A stretch of DNA of 64,000 nucleotides from Gnetum montanum (taxonomy: Eukaryota; Streptophyta; Gnetopsida; Gnetales; Gnetaceae). The position numbers and the translations under genes are program-made. Positions within the stretch are counted from its first letter, which is position 1. Each line of letters opens with the position of its first letter. Below are positions 45,600 to 57,960 of the stretch, piece after piece. The notes beneath the pieces were generated by a model. That model had not been told where the DNA came from. It did no database searches and was given only the letters and a program-made list of their open reading frames with translations. The stretch is from contig MNCI01037842.1 in the NCBI GenBank assembly GCA_015680685.1, positions 124,001 through 188,000 on the forward strand. The letters are read 5' to 3'.

Positions 45600-47080
45600 T
45601 AACCTAGGAAGTCCTCTTATTTACTTAAAAATCACTTGACATGAGCCATGTAAGTCTCTTCTTGATTCTAGTTCTAGTGTTGATCTCATTTTCCATGACA
45701 TGTATAAGGCCTAAAACCTACTACCTCTTAAGAATAGAAACATCCATTTGGAATTGGTAGTTCAATCAACCACGATCCCTTTGGGGTTAGTTGATGATAT
45801 CATGATCACAGTTTGTGGGTAGTGCTATCCTATCAATTTTCTAGAGATCAAGATTAAAAACTGCAAAGGATACTTTCCTATCATTATGGAACATGCATGG
45901 TTGATCATTATTGATGAACAAATGGGCATCAAGGACCTCTCCTTGGAAATCTTAAAGGAAAATGAATTTTGACACCTTGAGAAAAATAAAGTTCCATGCA
46001 TTGCATACAGTAATAATGGGTACAATTACATGCAAAAAATATGATTTATTAATAGTACATTTAGGAAAGCATGCAATTAGTGTGCCTATACACAGCAGCC
46101 ACAAAATAGGAGGCCACCCAGTGGTTGATAACTAACTTTGATAGCAACACATTATGCATAGAACCCAATGAGAGCCTAACATGTGCCTATGTTGAGGACA
46201 TGAATAAACTTAAGAAAGTTCATCACCAACTCCCTAATGATGAAAATGATGATACCTTTTGGGGAGAGTTGGAAATCCTAGATAATTTCATGTAGGTGCC
46301 CCTAGAGTTAAAAACTCTACTAGTTGACATGAAGTATGCATTTTTATACAATGGCAAGCCAATTAGCATTAATGCAAATCTTGCTCTTAAACAAAAAGAC
46401 AAGTTATTGAAGATGGTCAACAAATGGCCAACAACCTTTGCTTGGTCATATCCTGAATTGACTGGAACCAATCCAAGGATATGCTAGTAGCACATTCATA
46501 TAGACTCATCCATGAAGCCAAGAAGGTAGCCACAAAGGCAATTGAATGCTAAATTGAAGTAGATCATTAGGGAGGAAATAAAATAACTCCTCATGGTGAG
46601 GTTCCTCTATTCTATTGTGAATAGTAAGTGGGTTAGCCCACTATTACTTATGCCAAAGAAAGGTTGCAAGTGATGGATTTGCATCCACTTTAGGCTATTG
46701 AATATGGAAACATTTAAAGATCATTTTCCATTTCCATTTGTGGACTAAGTGTTAGAAAATATCTCTGAGCATTGCTATTATAGCTTATTAGATGGTTATA
46801 AAGGCTATAACCAAATCCAAATTGCACCAGAGGATTAAGCAAAGATAACATTCATGAGTCCATGAAAGAATTTTCCATATTGTAAGATGCCATTTGATCT
46901 ATGAAATGCCCCTACAACATTTTAGTGCTTGGTCCTTAGTATTTTTCAATAGCAAATTGGTGTATGCTTCACATGCCAAGGAATCACCTAAAAAAGTTAA
47001 GGGTCATCTAAGGAATCACATGCCAAACAGAGACAATTAAAGATGTCCAATTATTTCCAACACACTAACACATTGACTAC
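45600..47080 (+). pseudogene. Element D protease and reverse transcriptase
   Basis: The protease motif is Leu-Leu-Asp-Ser-Ser-Ser-Ser-Val at about 45670, with Ser where Gly is expected (element E keeps Asp-Ser-Gly). RT starts near 46340 (Ala-Trp-Ser-Tyr-Pro-Glu-Leu). It continues with Ser-Lys-Trp-Val-Ser-Pro at 46625, Phe-Pro-Phe-Val-Asp, Asp-Gly-Tyr-Lys-Gly-Tyr-Asn-Gln-Ile at 46790 and Asn-Ala-Pro-Thr-Thr-Phe at 46908. The following 150 bases skip from the Thr-Phe block to a Val-Cys-x-Thr-like piece, so the catalytic Tyr/Phe-x-Asp-Asp region is deleted. It cannot make a polymerase. Confidence 0.8.
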
Positions 47081-47641
47081 TACTGATGATTTATAGATAG
47101 TTTCTTTAAGATTTCAAAGTCATTGGTTGAGCTTACAAAGAAAGATGCTCCATTCATCTAGACTAAGGAATGTGAACATGCTTTCGAATAGCTAAAGTAA
47201 AAAATTATAGAAACTCCAATTCTATGAGCACTAGACTAGTCTAGACAATTTTACATAATGACCAATGTATCTAATTATGTCTTGGAAGCTATGCTTATGT
47301 AGTTGGATGATAAGAAACATTCATATTACATCCACTACACAAGTCAAAGCATTGTGGGTGCATAATTAAATTACACCACAACTGAGAAGGGACTAATGGT
47401 AGTGGTGTATGCTTTTAAAAAGCTTAGGCACTATGTGCTTAGCTATAAGGTGTTTGTACACACAGATCATAGTGTTATCCACTTCTTAATGAACAAGCCA
47501 ATGGTAAGTCCCTATATCATATGGTGGCTTGTGATCTTGCAAAAATTCAATCTCACAATGGCAGATCAAAAAGGGATTGAGAATGTAGTTGCTAATCATC
47601 TCTCTTGGTTAATATGGAATAAGAAGGAGGAGGAGAGTTAA
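47081..47641 (+). pseudogene. Element D RNase H (Ty3 type)
   Basis: Begins after the RT thumb motif Phe-Phe-Lys-Ile-Ser-Lys at about 47100. The first catalytic block reads Met-Thr-Asn-Val-Ser (Asp replaced by Asn), and Thr-Glu-Lys-Gly and His-Thr-Asp-His-Ser keep their acids. The last block reads Ala-Asn-His-Leu-Ser, again Asp to Asn. The 81-codon open frame 47396-47641 is the best preserved part of this pol. No archaeal-type second RNase H is seen. Confidence 0.85.
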
Positions 47642-48962
47642 CTCTATGATCAATTTCTAGATGAACTCCTCTTTACACAAGCAATAAATGGCCAAGTGCC
47701 CATGGAAACAAAATGGTATGATGACATCCTCACTTACCTTCTCACCCAAGAGATGTGACAAGATCTGGACTTTAGGAAGAAATAATGGTTTCTTCATTGG
47801 AAAAATTACTTCATGAAAATTAATGAACAGCTTTACAAGGTGTGTGCCAATGGCCTAGTTCCTTGGTATGTCCCTAATGTAGACTAATTACATATTTTTC
47901 AAGATACTCATGAATGTCTTTATGGAGGCCACTATGCTGAGAGATGCATAGCCATAAAAATCTTAATGGTAGAATACTATTATCCTACACTCTTCACGGA
48001 TGTCCACTAGTTTGTCTAATCTTGTGAGAACTATCAACAAGATGGTGGGATGCCCACTTGAATTAAAGGTTCTTAATAGTGGGTCCAATCACTGGAGCCC
48101 TTTGACATATGGAGCATTAGCTTCATGGGTCCCATAACACCCATGTTCAATGGAAAAATGTATATCATCATAATAGTTAACTACTACACTAAATGGGTAG
48201 AAGTAGCAACTGTTATTGATTGTACATCATCCACAACTATTAGATTTGTACAAAAAAATTTTGTAAAGAGGTTTGGGATGCTACATGTACTAAGTTTTGG
48301 CAATAGAACTCATTTTATAGATGCCACATTTCGAAAACTTATGCAACACATGGGGATTGAACATAAATTTACAACACCCTATCACGCCTAAGCCAATGAT
48401 CAAGTAGAGGTAACTAATAGGGAGATCACAAAGATCCTAATAAGGACCATAAGAAAATATAGGAGATAATGGAGCACAAAACTCAATGATGTTCTCTGTG
48501 CCTACTGGTCCATGTGAAAACTCCGTAGTGGCTACTCTTCCTATGAGCTATTGTATGAAGAACTTACAACTTTCTTGATTTAGTCTAAGCACTGTACACT
48601 CTAAATAACTTGTGATCTAAACCTTGACCTAAGCCTAGCATAGATAGAAAGATTGATCAACTTAAATATTCTAGATTAAAATTGATTAGTGGCCCTATCT
48701 TTGAATGAAGTGCACAAGGCACACAATAAAAAACAACATGATCTTAAAATATGGGAAGTGAAATTTCAATCAGGAGATAACATTCTCTATTAGAACAGCA
48801 TACATGTACTCTAGAAAAAAAAGTTCCAAATGTTATGGAAGGGACCTTATATAATTGAAAAAACCTTTCCTTCTGGGGCCATAACTATATACAAACCTAA
48901 GAGCCCAAATAAAAAGCAGTTGGTTAACATCCAACAAGTGAAGCTTTTCCATGAGACCAAGT
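47642..48962 (+). pseudogene. Element D integrase
   Basis: The zinc-binding region is faint (47700-48060). In the core, open at 48125-48391, the first catalytic site reads Ser-Ile-Ser-Phe-Met-Gly (Asp to Ser) and the second reads Leu-Ser-Phe-Gly-Asn (Asp to Phe). The Glu in Gln-Val-Glu-Val is kept. The C-terminal module Trp-Lys-Gly-Pro-Tyr lies near 48838. The protein ends Lys-Leu-Phe-His-Glu-Thr-Lys, stop at 48960-48962. Two of three catalytic acids are gone. Confidence 0.85.
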
Positions 48963-51110
48963 AAGCTAGTCCAAAAAATACCTCAATGGATGGACAACCA
49001 CACTCAATTTTTTATATCTCCTCTTTCCAACTTAATAGTGGAGGAGATGGCCATCCATGCTAATCATCCATATGGCTTCTTAATTTTTCTATTTTCTTCC
49101 ATATTTTTGATTTTGCAAGTTATTTATTTTACACCTTTTTGATTTTAATACTTCTTCCTATTTTACACCATTGTTAGTTCATTTGAATATTTTTTGAATA
49201 TTTTATACTTTCCTATATATTTTACTTTGTTTTTTTTATTGTGACTTTTAAAGTTTTGCTAATAAACATGCTTTGTGCCAACAAGACACAATGTTGTTGT
49301 AGTTGTTACTAATGATAGTTTGCGCTTTATGTTCTTCTTGCTAATGTTTGGTTTCTATTTTTGAATTTTTGTATTAATGGCTAGGTCATGGTTTCTTTTT
49401 CATGGATTAATCAATGAGTCCATGACATCCACCCATTCACAAACTCTATGGTTTTTCTTGTTTTGGAAGTTTGAGATCCATTTCATTAAATACACCTTTA
49501 ATAAGTTGGTAGCCTTGGTAGTTTCTAGAATTATAAAGGATTCAAAGGCTCATATAGGGTGTGATTTCAAGAGGGCTTAATAATCTTTGTACTCTTCTAG
49601 TTACTTGGGTGCTTGAGTGTTTTTATAGACTTCTTACTGTTCCATGTCCTCTAATGATAGGAAGTCAAATAAAGTCTTTGTATGGTGTGGTTCCCATCCA
49701 AAAGGGAAAAGAAAGGAAGGGAAAAAAATAAAAAATAAAAAATAAATAAAAAAACATGATGAAAATTCAAAACACACTACTTAGATAAATAAATAAGCTA
49801 CAAGAACTAGTTATGGGACTAGAAAGACATGTTACCCATGCTTGAAGGTCCCCTCTAACTAAGGCCCTCTTTTACATCCTACTTCTTTTTTCTTCTCTTA
49901 ATGGAGTGGTGGTTGTTTTGTGGAGGCACTTTTGTGTCTTGAGGATGAGCATAAGTCTTGGAGTGGCAATGTGGAGTCACTAAAAGAGGTTGGTTTTGGT
50001 TTGGACTAAGGATGAAACTTCTCAGGTCATTTTAAACACAAATATCACAAAGAACTTCTTATGACCTCAATTTGGAATTCCATTCCACCTTCTTCATCAT
50101 TCTTCTATGGTTTCCATAAAGCACCTCATTTCCAAAGTCCATGTTCTTAATTTTGTATCTTTGTCTGATGTATTTGAATTCTTAGGTAGAATCTTTCAGG
50201 TTTTGGTCCTTAACTTCCATTAACCATTAACCACCTATAGGGTCCATGGGCTCCCTAGGATGAGCATATACAAGGGCAAACAAGGCATGAACCTAATATG
50301 GGGAGGATCCACTTATGTATCCCTTGGTTGGATTTGTTAAGTAACTTATCCTTAGATATTCTTACAATCAGAATCTCTTGTAGAGCCATCTTTTACATCA
50401 CACCATGTGCTCCTTTACATATTTTGTTGATTAAACATATTCTCCATAAAATTTTTTTATTTTTAAGATTTCAATGATCCTATTAAATGATTTTATCATA
50501 TTCATAGCTTTTTTAGGATTCCATGAACCCCAAATTCATTGAAACATTCCTTATATTTTTTGGGATATTCAAATTTGAAAATTTTTCCTATGGGCTCTAT
50601 ATATGGGATGTCGTTGATGAAGAAAACTCATATACAAGGCCCCATATATGGGTGTGATCCTAGGTAGATTCCAATGTAGGTAGATCCTAGCATCAAGAAA
50701 GAATGGGTGTGATGGTGCTATGGTATCAACCACAAGGATTTTGACATGCTCACACTAGTAGAAATAATCTAGTACAAGATTGCAACCTTCCACCGTAATC
50801 CCATGATGAGGCTAAGCAAGATCACTGCCTTTTCTACTCAAGCATGCATTTCTCTAAGTGAGAGATTTCCTATCAACCTTCCACAACTAATATATCTAAA
50901 GATGGAGAAGTGATTTAAAGAAAAGGAATCTGGAAGAAAGGAACTCCCCTTTCCATGCCTCAACAAAAAACTTTGTCAGAAGGGAGGAATAGTTTGTTAT
51001 ACCAATTATGTTGTTAGGTATGTTTCGGTCACCAACTAGGTGAAAATGATGAAGCATAAGACACCTAAAATGACTATCTAAGAAGAGGAGTAGCAACCAT
51101 CACCTCCACT
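48963..51110 (+). other. Element D spacer after pol
   Basis: Largely non-coding. The CTTGAGGATGAGCATAAGTCTTGGAGTGG-type segment at 49938-49966 resembles the transition sequence seen after pol in Athila elements. An A-rich run lies at 49725-49755. Short ORFs here have no domain. Confidence 0.5.
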
Positions 51111-52960
51111 TGCCACTTAAAAAACCATGCCAGACATCGCTACAACTATCCAATAGTTCCATGAATACCAAGAATGGCTCTTGAATGAACAAGAGAAATG
51201 AGTAGGCACAAGTAATGAGAACCCATCCCTGTATAGACCATTAATGAGTTACCTAAATGAGGTGGCCTACAAAATTATCTTGATGGGTGGAGGTGGATTT
51301 ATTTTCTTAGCTCAAAGAATGTAGTTTCTTGCAAGGTTGAATCCTAGTGCTAGAGTGGTCATGGTATCTCTTGCAAAATAATAACCAATCCTAAAAATAT
51401 TTGGAAACACCAAAACCTTCTCAATGCACTTGGAGGAAGATGAGGGGGAAAATATATTGGTAATGCAGCACCAAGAATAGGAGACAATAGCAGAGATGGT
51501 TGCTAACCATATTGTTGAAATGCTTAATGTATCTGTAGCATGTACATTAAACATCACTACACTCAAAGATGTGTAGATGTTCGTAAGGACCATAAGTAAT
51601 AGAATAAATGTAGAATAGCATGAAGATTTGCTAGACCAACTAGTAGGAACTAGGGAACCACTTCTAGATGTCTTTGACCTTCTAGATAATATTACTGCAA
51701 TCCATTTAGAGCTATTAGAGGTAAGGGGAAAGAATATCATCTTGGAGTGGCAACTCAAAATAGCTAGGAAGTTGAATAGATGTTTCACTACTAAAGTTGC
51801 TAAATTAAAAGCCTAGAGTGTTGACCCTATATTTCTCAACTTGGCATTGACAATAGATAAAGATATTGAACAACTTCATATTAAAATGAAAGGGCTTGAG
51901 GGTACAATGGAGATAGCAATATTCTACCAATTCTTGGAAAAGGTCACACAACATAAAATTTAGAAGGTCTTAGATAAAACCCACTAGGAGAACATACAAT
52001 TTACTATATAGAACCATCACCTATAGAATATTAATGAGCATAAATAATAATTAATTGATTTCATCCATCAATAGTAGGAGTAGATGGCTAGAGCAAACAT
52101 AGCATTGAGGAGATAGGTAGCAAAAAAATAGAAATGTCTCCATGGAGAACGTCCATGCCCTTTGCCATAAAATTGCAATCGAGGTAGTTTCCTTGAAATT
52201 AGAGGCTCTCAAATTTGAAAGAGTCAAAGATTAATACAGAGAGTAGGTCAGTCTACAAAAAGAAGTAAATGAAAAACACATCTAGTTAGCAAAGGCAAAA
52301 GTGAATGAAGCTCTCTAGCAATTCTAGCGAGGAAGATATGTTTGGAAGCCCATCATTGATGGGATATATGCCTACAACAAGGTAGAAATCCATATGAAGG
52401 AGTTGCAAATTGAGGAGATGAAGGAATAAATGAAGCTCAGCAGTCTTCGATATGCAAATCTAGCCATGTTGACTACTAGACAACTATAGTTAGAATTGGA
52501 GAAATAGGTGGCTAGTTCATACTTGTTGTACAAGGCCAAGTTTAAGAATCACAAAGAAACCAAGTAGAAACTTGTTGTGGAAAAAAATGAACTCGAAGTT
52601 CTCAAGAGAAAATACACTGATCAAAGATCTACCATCAAGAACCTGGCCAAAAGGATGAACAAGTACTATGAACTATAGAATTCCATAAGAGCATTTAATG
52701 TTAAATGCCAACAATTTGATGCCTAGTTTGTTAACGTAAAGGAGATGTACTCGATAATGCCTTGTCTATAAGATATCTACATTCTAGCCCACATTGGTGA
52801 TGCTATGTGGACTGTGAATGATCCCTAGAGTAAGGAGGAGAATATGAAGCATTATTAGATACCTATCACTTTTCATTGGAGTTTGCAGCTATAGCAGGAC
52901 AACCATAGTCACTTTAGCTACCACATGTGCCCAAAGCCAACGAAGGTTCTTCAAAACCTT
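51111..52960 (+). pseudogene. Element D third ORF relic (coiled-coil protein)
   Basis: Between integrase and 3' LTR the plus strand carries a chain of open pieces in mostly one frame, rich in Glu, Lys, Leu and Gln. One is the 62-codon 51628-51816, with Leu-Leu-Asp-Val-Phe-Asp-Leu-Leu-Asp and heptad-like Leu spacing; others lie at 51840-51960, 52200-52330 and 52560-52700. Most stops are TAG, as expected when CAG or TGG codons decay. Athila-group elements often carry a third gene here, called env-like. No signal peptide or membrane anchor is visible, so an envelope role is not supported by this copy. Confidence 0.5.
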
Positions 52961-53194
52961 AGGAGCCTCCACCACCTGGGACTATCTAATATTCTCCACT
53001 ATCTTCATGTCATTAGAGGATGTGTAATCTAACTTTTCTATAGTCACATCATGCTATTCAATTTTATATCATGAACACCATAATTTTTGTAATTTGTTGA
53101 TTTGTACACTCAAGAACTTAGTTTTCATATGTTAATTTATTATATCAAGAGTTAGTTAAAAATCCCATACCTTTTCAATTTTGTAAAGAAACTC

Positions 53195-53225
53195 AAGGAT
53201 GATTTTTTACTTAGTCATGGGGGTA
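53195..53225 (+). other. Element D polypurine tract
   Basis: CATGGGGGTA ends directly at the TGATGAGC of the 3' LTR. Elements E and F have the matching GTGGGGGTA. Confidence 0.75.
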
Positions 53226-54144
53226 TGATGAGCATCAAAGTGTTGTGTCAACAGGCTCCTTGTTGATGAGGCCTTGTTTATGTGGTGTTGCCCTATTAAT
53301 GGATCTATGTCAACATAGTGTTTGCTACATCTACGAGGCCCCATCGATGTAGTTCTAAAGCTTCTAGTCATGTTTATGAAAAATCAAGTCATAGTACTAG
53401 TAGAGCTCTTGTATTTTTTCCATTTGAAAGTTAAAATGTTTTTCAAAGTGCTTACAGTAGAAGTTAAAAAGTGTACAAATCTGTATTCAAGCATTGTTGT
53501 ACTTGAGCCACATCACTGTGTACAAAAAAAAAAATGAGTCTTTTGATCAAACCATGCAGCACTTAGAATAAATTAATGATTTATTTATGCATTCATTATT
53601 CTCATTAAATATGAAATTAATTATGATAAATTAAGCTAAGTTAGAATTTAATTGATCAGTTAACTGTTTAAGCTAAATATATTAAACACATGAGTATGAC
53701 TAGTTCAAGTGTAAACACATATTCACTTGGTAATCCTAGTAGTGTTATTACTTGGTGTGCCCAATAGTGTAGCACTTTGTAACCCTATAGTTGATACGTG
53801 GGTTCAGGAGGTGTATGGAAAGTGGGACTAGATGCTTATGTTAGAACTAGTTAGAGGCTAGTTAATAGTTAAATTAGATTAGTTATTAAACCACTTCATC
53901 TCTTTACTTTAAGTACCAAAATCATAAAATATAAAATTAAAAAGATCATGTGTCTCAATTACACTAAACCATACCCTTGAGCTTCACAAGTGTAGTTGGG
54001 AAGACAGCGAATGTCCCCAATGTAAAGTTTACTTTCTAGAGATTTAGTGAACAAAAACTATAGAGTCCATGGAATTTGACTAGATCATCCATGAACACTT
54101 TGTGATTTGTATGGTTGGGAATAGGGGTACCTCATTGCTCATCA
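53226..54144 (+). repeat. Element D 3' LTR
   Basis: 919 bp, aligned with 41980-42919 over its whole length and clearly diverged. It lacks about 20 bases containing the TATA candidate near its position 140. Confidence 0.9.
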
Positions 54145-54149
54145 CACCA
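54145..54149. repeat. Target-site duplication of element D (right)
   Basis: CACCA, identical to 41975-41979. Confidence 0.9.
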
Positions 54150-55485
54150 CCTCCCAAATGCTTGTTTTCTACCATTGTTTTCCACTTAACCATAGTTTTT
54201 CAAAAATCATATCATATTGCATTTTTCCAAAAATATTTTTGTTGTCCTTTCTTCTTCATTTTAAAGTTGATTTCAACCTAGTTTCTTTCATTCTTTTCCT
54301 TATAAATAGGTACTCATCCTAGATAGAACTCGTCATAGTTTGTAGAAGGGCTTCAAGTGAAACATGTTAAGTAAAGAAAAGAAAAATTGAGAGCGTTAGG
54401 TAGAAAAGGAAGATGCTAAGAGAATTCTAAGAGCTTTACTAGCTCAAGTAAAAAAGATTCATTTATTTTTCTTTTTATATAGCTATTTTATTTTTCTATA
54501 GATACTCTAAGAAAGATTATTTTAATTTCTTTCATACGGTTGCACTATTTTGTCATGGATCTTCTATTTCTCCTCTTTGCTCTTGGATCTTCTACTAGTC
54601 TTTTGTGATTCCAATTATTATACCAAGATTTTAGTGGATTTTTGTCATTTTGGACATGTTTTTGGTATTTTAACTATGTTTGACTCATTTTTCTATCCTT
54701 TGGTGACTTTCTAAAATTATGGAAACACTACCCAACTTGATATGGATATTTTATGAATATTTTGAAACTACTCATGACATAAACAAGATTTGCAAGAATG
54801 TTGTAGAATTTTTGACTACCATAGATTTGGCTATTTTGAAAATCATTTATGGAATTTTGGATACAATGGATTGACTATTTTGAAAATAATTTGGAATTTG
54901 AAATAAAAAAAATATTTTTATGATCATTTGTGCTTAGTTGGTAGTAAGAGCTGAAAATATTTTAGATAATTATGTCTATATGCAATAGTGAATAAGGGTT
55001 ATTGGATGGATTTCCTACCCTAGATTTTGATTCATAAGTTCATGTGAGGCTATGGATTTAGCCAAGACTATGGCACTAAGTAGTTAAGTCTGATGGAGTT
55101 GTGGTGAGGCATAGTCAAGATTAATCTTTCTGCTGATACATGTATCTCAGGCATTAAGGATGTTAGTAGTGAGGCTATCACTAAACCCAACCATGAGTGA
55201 CTTTTTGGAGTCATAAGGATAATTTAATAATAGTAATGAGGTTATTCAAAGAGCTTTTGGTGAGTCCCTCTAGAAATGAGGATAACCAAGACTGAGCCTT
55301 TAAATATGTCTTATTAAAATATACATTCTTTGGATTTTTGTTGGATAAAATTTTGATATTCCTAGACATTAAAATAATTTAAAGGATAATTTGATGATAG
55401 TAGTGAGGTTCTTGTTGGTAGTGAGGGTAAACAAGATCTATACTTTAGAGATGCCTAGATAAAATACTTGTATGTGAGGATAAAA
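54150..55485. other. AT-rich DNA between elements D and E
   Basis: No gene recognised. CTTATAAATAGG at about 54299 looks like a promoter TATA box, so this may be the remains of another LTR. Two weak copies of AAGGATAATTTRATRATAGTARTGAGG occur near 55207 and 55382. Confidence 0.4.
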
Positions 55486-56363
55486 TTCCCAAACTTACTT
55501 GTATGTTACTATTGTATGGTTCAGTAAGTTTGAGGCATATGATTTTTATAGCTTTTATGTTTTTATGTCCTGCTGCTAATAACAGAGGGGAGAGAGAGAT
55601 AACTAAGTGACTAATTTAACTTAACTACTGATTAACTATGCTTTAAAATAATCCTAACATCAGTATCCATTTTCACTTATTGTACACATCCTGAACGAGT
55701 GCAACACTACTGGGATTACCAAATGCTATTTGTTACTAGGTTACCATGTGTTACATGCATGCTCAAAGTGATCATACTATGTGTGCTAATAACAAATATG
55801 TAAAATAAAATAAAATAATAAAATAAAATAAATGCATAAGAAAATAAAATAAAAGAAATGAGTAAGAAAACAAATCTCAAGTGCTGCAAGGATGAATCCA
55901 AGAGCTAATCTTTATTGTTGTACATAAGGTGTGCTTAGGCACACAATGCTTGAATAAAGATCCATCCACACTTAGACCCCCTGCTACGAGCACTTGGAAA
56001 ATACTCTAACTTGAATCCTAAAAGACTTCTCTAAGATTTTCCTTGAAAGACTTCCTTCCAAGACTTATTTTCCAAAACTTCTTCTTGACTCCCTAAATTG
56101 TGCACCTGTGCACTGTATTTATAGGCTTGGGAACAACTACTCTAATAATTACAAAATCCACCACTATAATTTTAGAAAAACTGCCACTCTAATAATAACC
56201 ATTCTAATAATTAGAGTAACTGATCTAATAATAACCACTCGAATAATTAGAGTAATAACCACTCTAATAATTAGAGTAACTTCTCTAATAATAACCACGT
56301 TAATAATAAGAGTAACTTCCTTAATAATAGCCACTCTAATTATTAGAGTAACCACTCTCATCA
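55486..56363 (-). repeat. Element E 3' LTR, truncated
   Basis: Starts at 56363 (TGATGAGAGTGGT on the minus strand) and matches the 5' LTR down to 61197, then ends abruptly. TATA box CTATAAATAC is at 56124-56115. An AAATAA-rich tract lies at 55800-55860. Confidence 0.9.
56185..56363 (-). repeat. 36-bp palindromic minisatellite at the LTR start
   Basis: About five units, each with CTCTAATAATTAGAG (a hairpin-forming inverted repeat) and AATAATAACCA. A similar array lies at about 61905-62033 in the 5' LTR. It sits between the LTR start and the TATA box, where enhancers would lie. The apparent Ile/Thr-rich ORFs on both strands here are only translations of the repeat. Confidence 0.85.
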
Positions 56364-57250
56364 TACCCCCACGACTGAATCAAAACTTGTCTGTGAGTTT
56401 CTTACAAAATATTGGGAAGGTATGGGATTATTGACTAATTGACAACTGATAGTGGAATGGGATGAGAAATTCAAAATGCTTAGTGAATAGATCAATAAGC
56501 ATATTACAACATTAGTGTTCATGAACATTGTGGTGAACACTTGTACATAAATTACATTCAAGCCTTTATTTGGTATTTTGTAGAGAAAGAGAGAGAAATA
56601 AAATGAAGCATGTTGCCGCCAATGCTAAGATTGCACCTTCTATTGTTTATCTATTGCCACGTGACAAGACTTGCTCCTTTAGTAAATGCTCTAGTTCTGG
56701 TCCATCTTGAGTGCTTCCTCCAAGCCTAGTCCATTATTTTTATGATCACCATCTACACACACAACATAGTTACAAATGAGAAAGGATAGATAAACCACAA
56801 TGCAGTTGATACCTTGCCTTGATATGAAGCGCATTGGCTGAGTTGTGTTATGGAAGAAACTAGTTTAGAGATTTATCACAAGAAACTACACAAGGTGTAG
56901 GGGTTAGACAATTAGTAAAATGAAAAAATTGAAAAATGTGCCAAGGCCCCCATGACTAAGAGTGAACCTCCGGTAGCTATAAGATGGAAAAATATGAGGA
57001 ATAAGAAAGATGGAAAAGAAAAATAACAACAACAATGCCAATAAAATGGATGTCATGGATGGGGATGAAACAAAATATGATTGATTGTAGGAAATGTTTA
57101 AGAAAAAGAACTTAACAATTGAACCAAAAAGGAATTCCAGTGGATCCTCCCCAAAGTAGGCTCATGCATTTTATGCCCTAATAGACTCACAAACGAAAGA
57201 GTCCGTAGGCTCTAGGAATGTCATTTGGAAGCAAGAGTTAAAAAATTACC
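56364..57250 (-). other. Element E polypurine tract and 3' non-coding region
   Basis: CAGTCGTGGGGGTA on the minus strand precedes the LTR. The remaining 0.87 kb is collinear with 63064-63990 of element F and carries no convincing coding sequence. A GAGA tract lies near 56583-56597, expanded in F. Confidence 0.7.
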
Positions 57251-57960
57251 CACCAATCCAACCAGTCCAAGGGTTGATCCAAGTTTGCTTCATAAGTGGA
57301 GAAATCATCCATAAAGACCTCCACGCCATTTCCTATTTGCTATTGGAATATGCTTAGAACTAGTTGTTGAAATGTTGCAGGGGCACTGCACAAGCCAAAC
57401 GACATCTGTTTATATGCAAACGTTCCCCAAGGACTACTGAATGTAGTCTTGGCTTAGTCTTCTGGGGCAATTTGTATTTGGTTATATATGCTATATCCAT
57501 CCAGCAAAGTATAATAACGATGTCCTACGATGGTGTCTAAGACTTGGTTAACAAATGGCAATGGAAAGTGATATTTGAATGTTGCCATATTTAGTAGCCT
57601 AAAATCTATGCACACCCTCCATTTGCCTCCATTTTTAGGCACAATAACTAAGGGGCTAACCCATTTTCTATCAGAAATGGGGTATATGAACGTAGCCTTG
57701 ATAAGATATTTGATTTCTTCCTTGACTACTTACTTCAGCTTTGGGTTCAAATGCCTCTGTGGTTGTCTTCAAGGCCTCATGGATGGGTCAGTGTAAATCC
57801 TATGTTGGCATATCCTGGGATCTATTCCAATTAATTCAGGATATGACCAAGTGAAGGCTTTTGACCACCTATTTATTACCTTCAATAATTCTTATTTCTA
57901 TTGAGGAGTAAGTTTAGCATTGATAATTACTAGTTTTTCATTTTTAAGGAAGGAATGTGT
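57250..57960 (-). pseudogene. Element E reverse transcriptase, N-terminal part only
   Basis: Begins with Ala-Phe-Thr-Trp-Ser-Tyr-Pro-Glu-Leu near 57855. Then come Ser-Asp-Arg-Lys-Trp-Val-Ser-Pro, an open 62-codon part 57642-57454 with Trp-Arg-Val-Cys-Ile-Asp-Phe and Tyr-Asn-Gln-Ile, Phe-Gly-Leu-Cys-Ser-Ala-Pro-Ala-Thr-Phe, and the catalytic Val-Phe-Met-Asp-Asp near 57320. About 15 residues later the similarity ends and the non-coding 3' region begins. The polymerase thumb, RNase H and integrase are missing. Single stops interrupt the part that remains. Confidence 0.85.

Larger units (their letters stand above)
41980..54144 (+). mobile_element. Element D: Athila-like Ty3/gypsy retrotransposon, full length but dead
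   Basis: 12.2 kb with two LTRs (940 and 919 bp), a perfect CACCA target duplication, a primer-binding site of the Athila/Tat type, gag, protease, RT, RNase H, integrase, a 4-kb region with coiled-coil coding relics, and a polypurine tract. LTR ends TGATGAGC and GCTCATCA are inverted repeats. The RT block wording (Asp-Gly-Tyr-x-Gly-Tyr-Asn-Gln-Ile) and the long post-integrase region point to the Athila side of the family. Dozens of stops make it old. Confidence 0.9.

Noticed and set aside
51312-51788. 158-codon minus-strand ORF
   Set aside because: Antisense to the coiled-coil third ORF of element D. Ser/Thr/Phe-rich composition is what the complement of a Glu/Lys/Leu frame gives.
56108-56434. 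108-codon Ile/Thr-rich ORF, with a similar ORF on the opposite strand
   Set aside because: It is a translation of the 36-bp minisatellite in the element E LTR; both strands are open because the repeat has few stop words.
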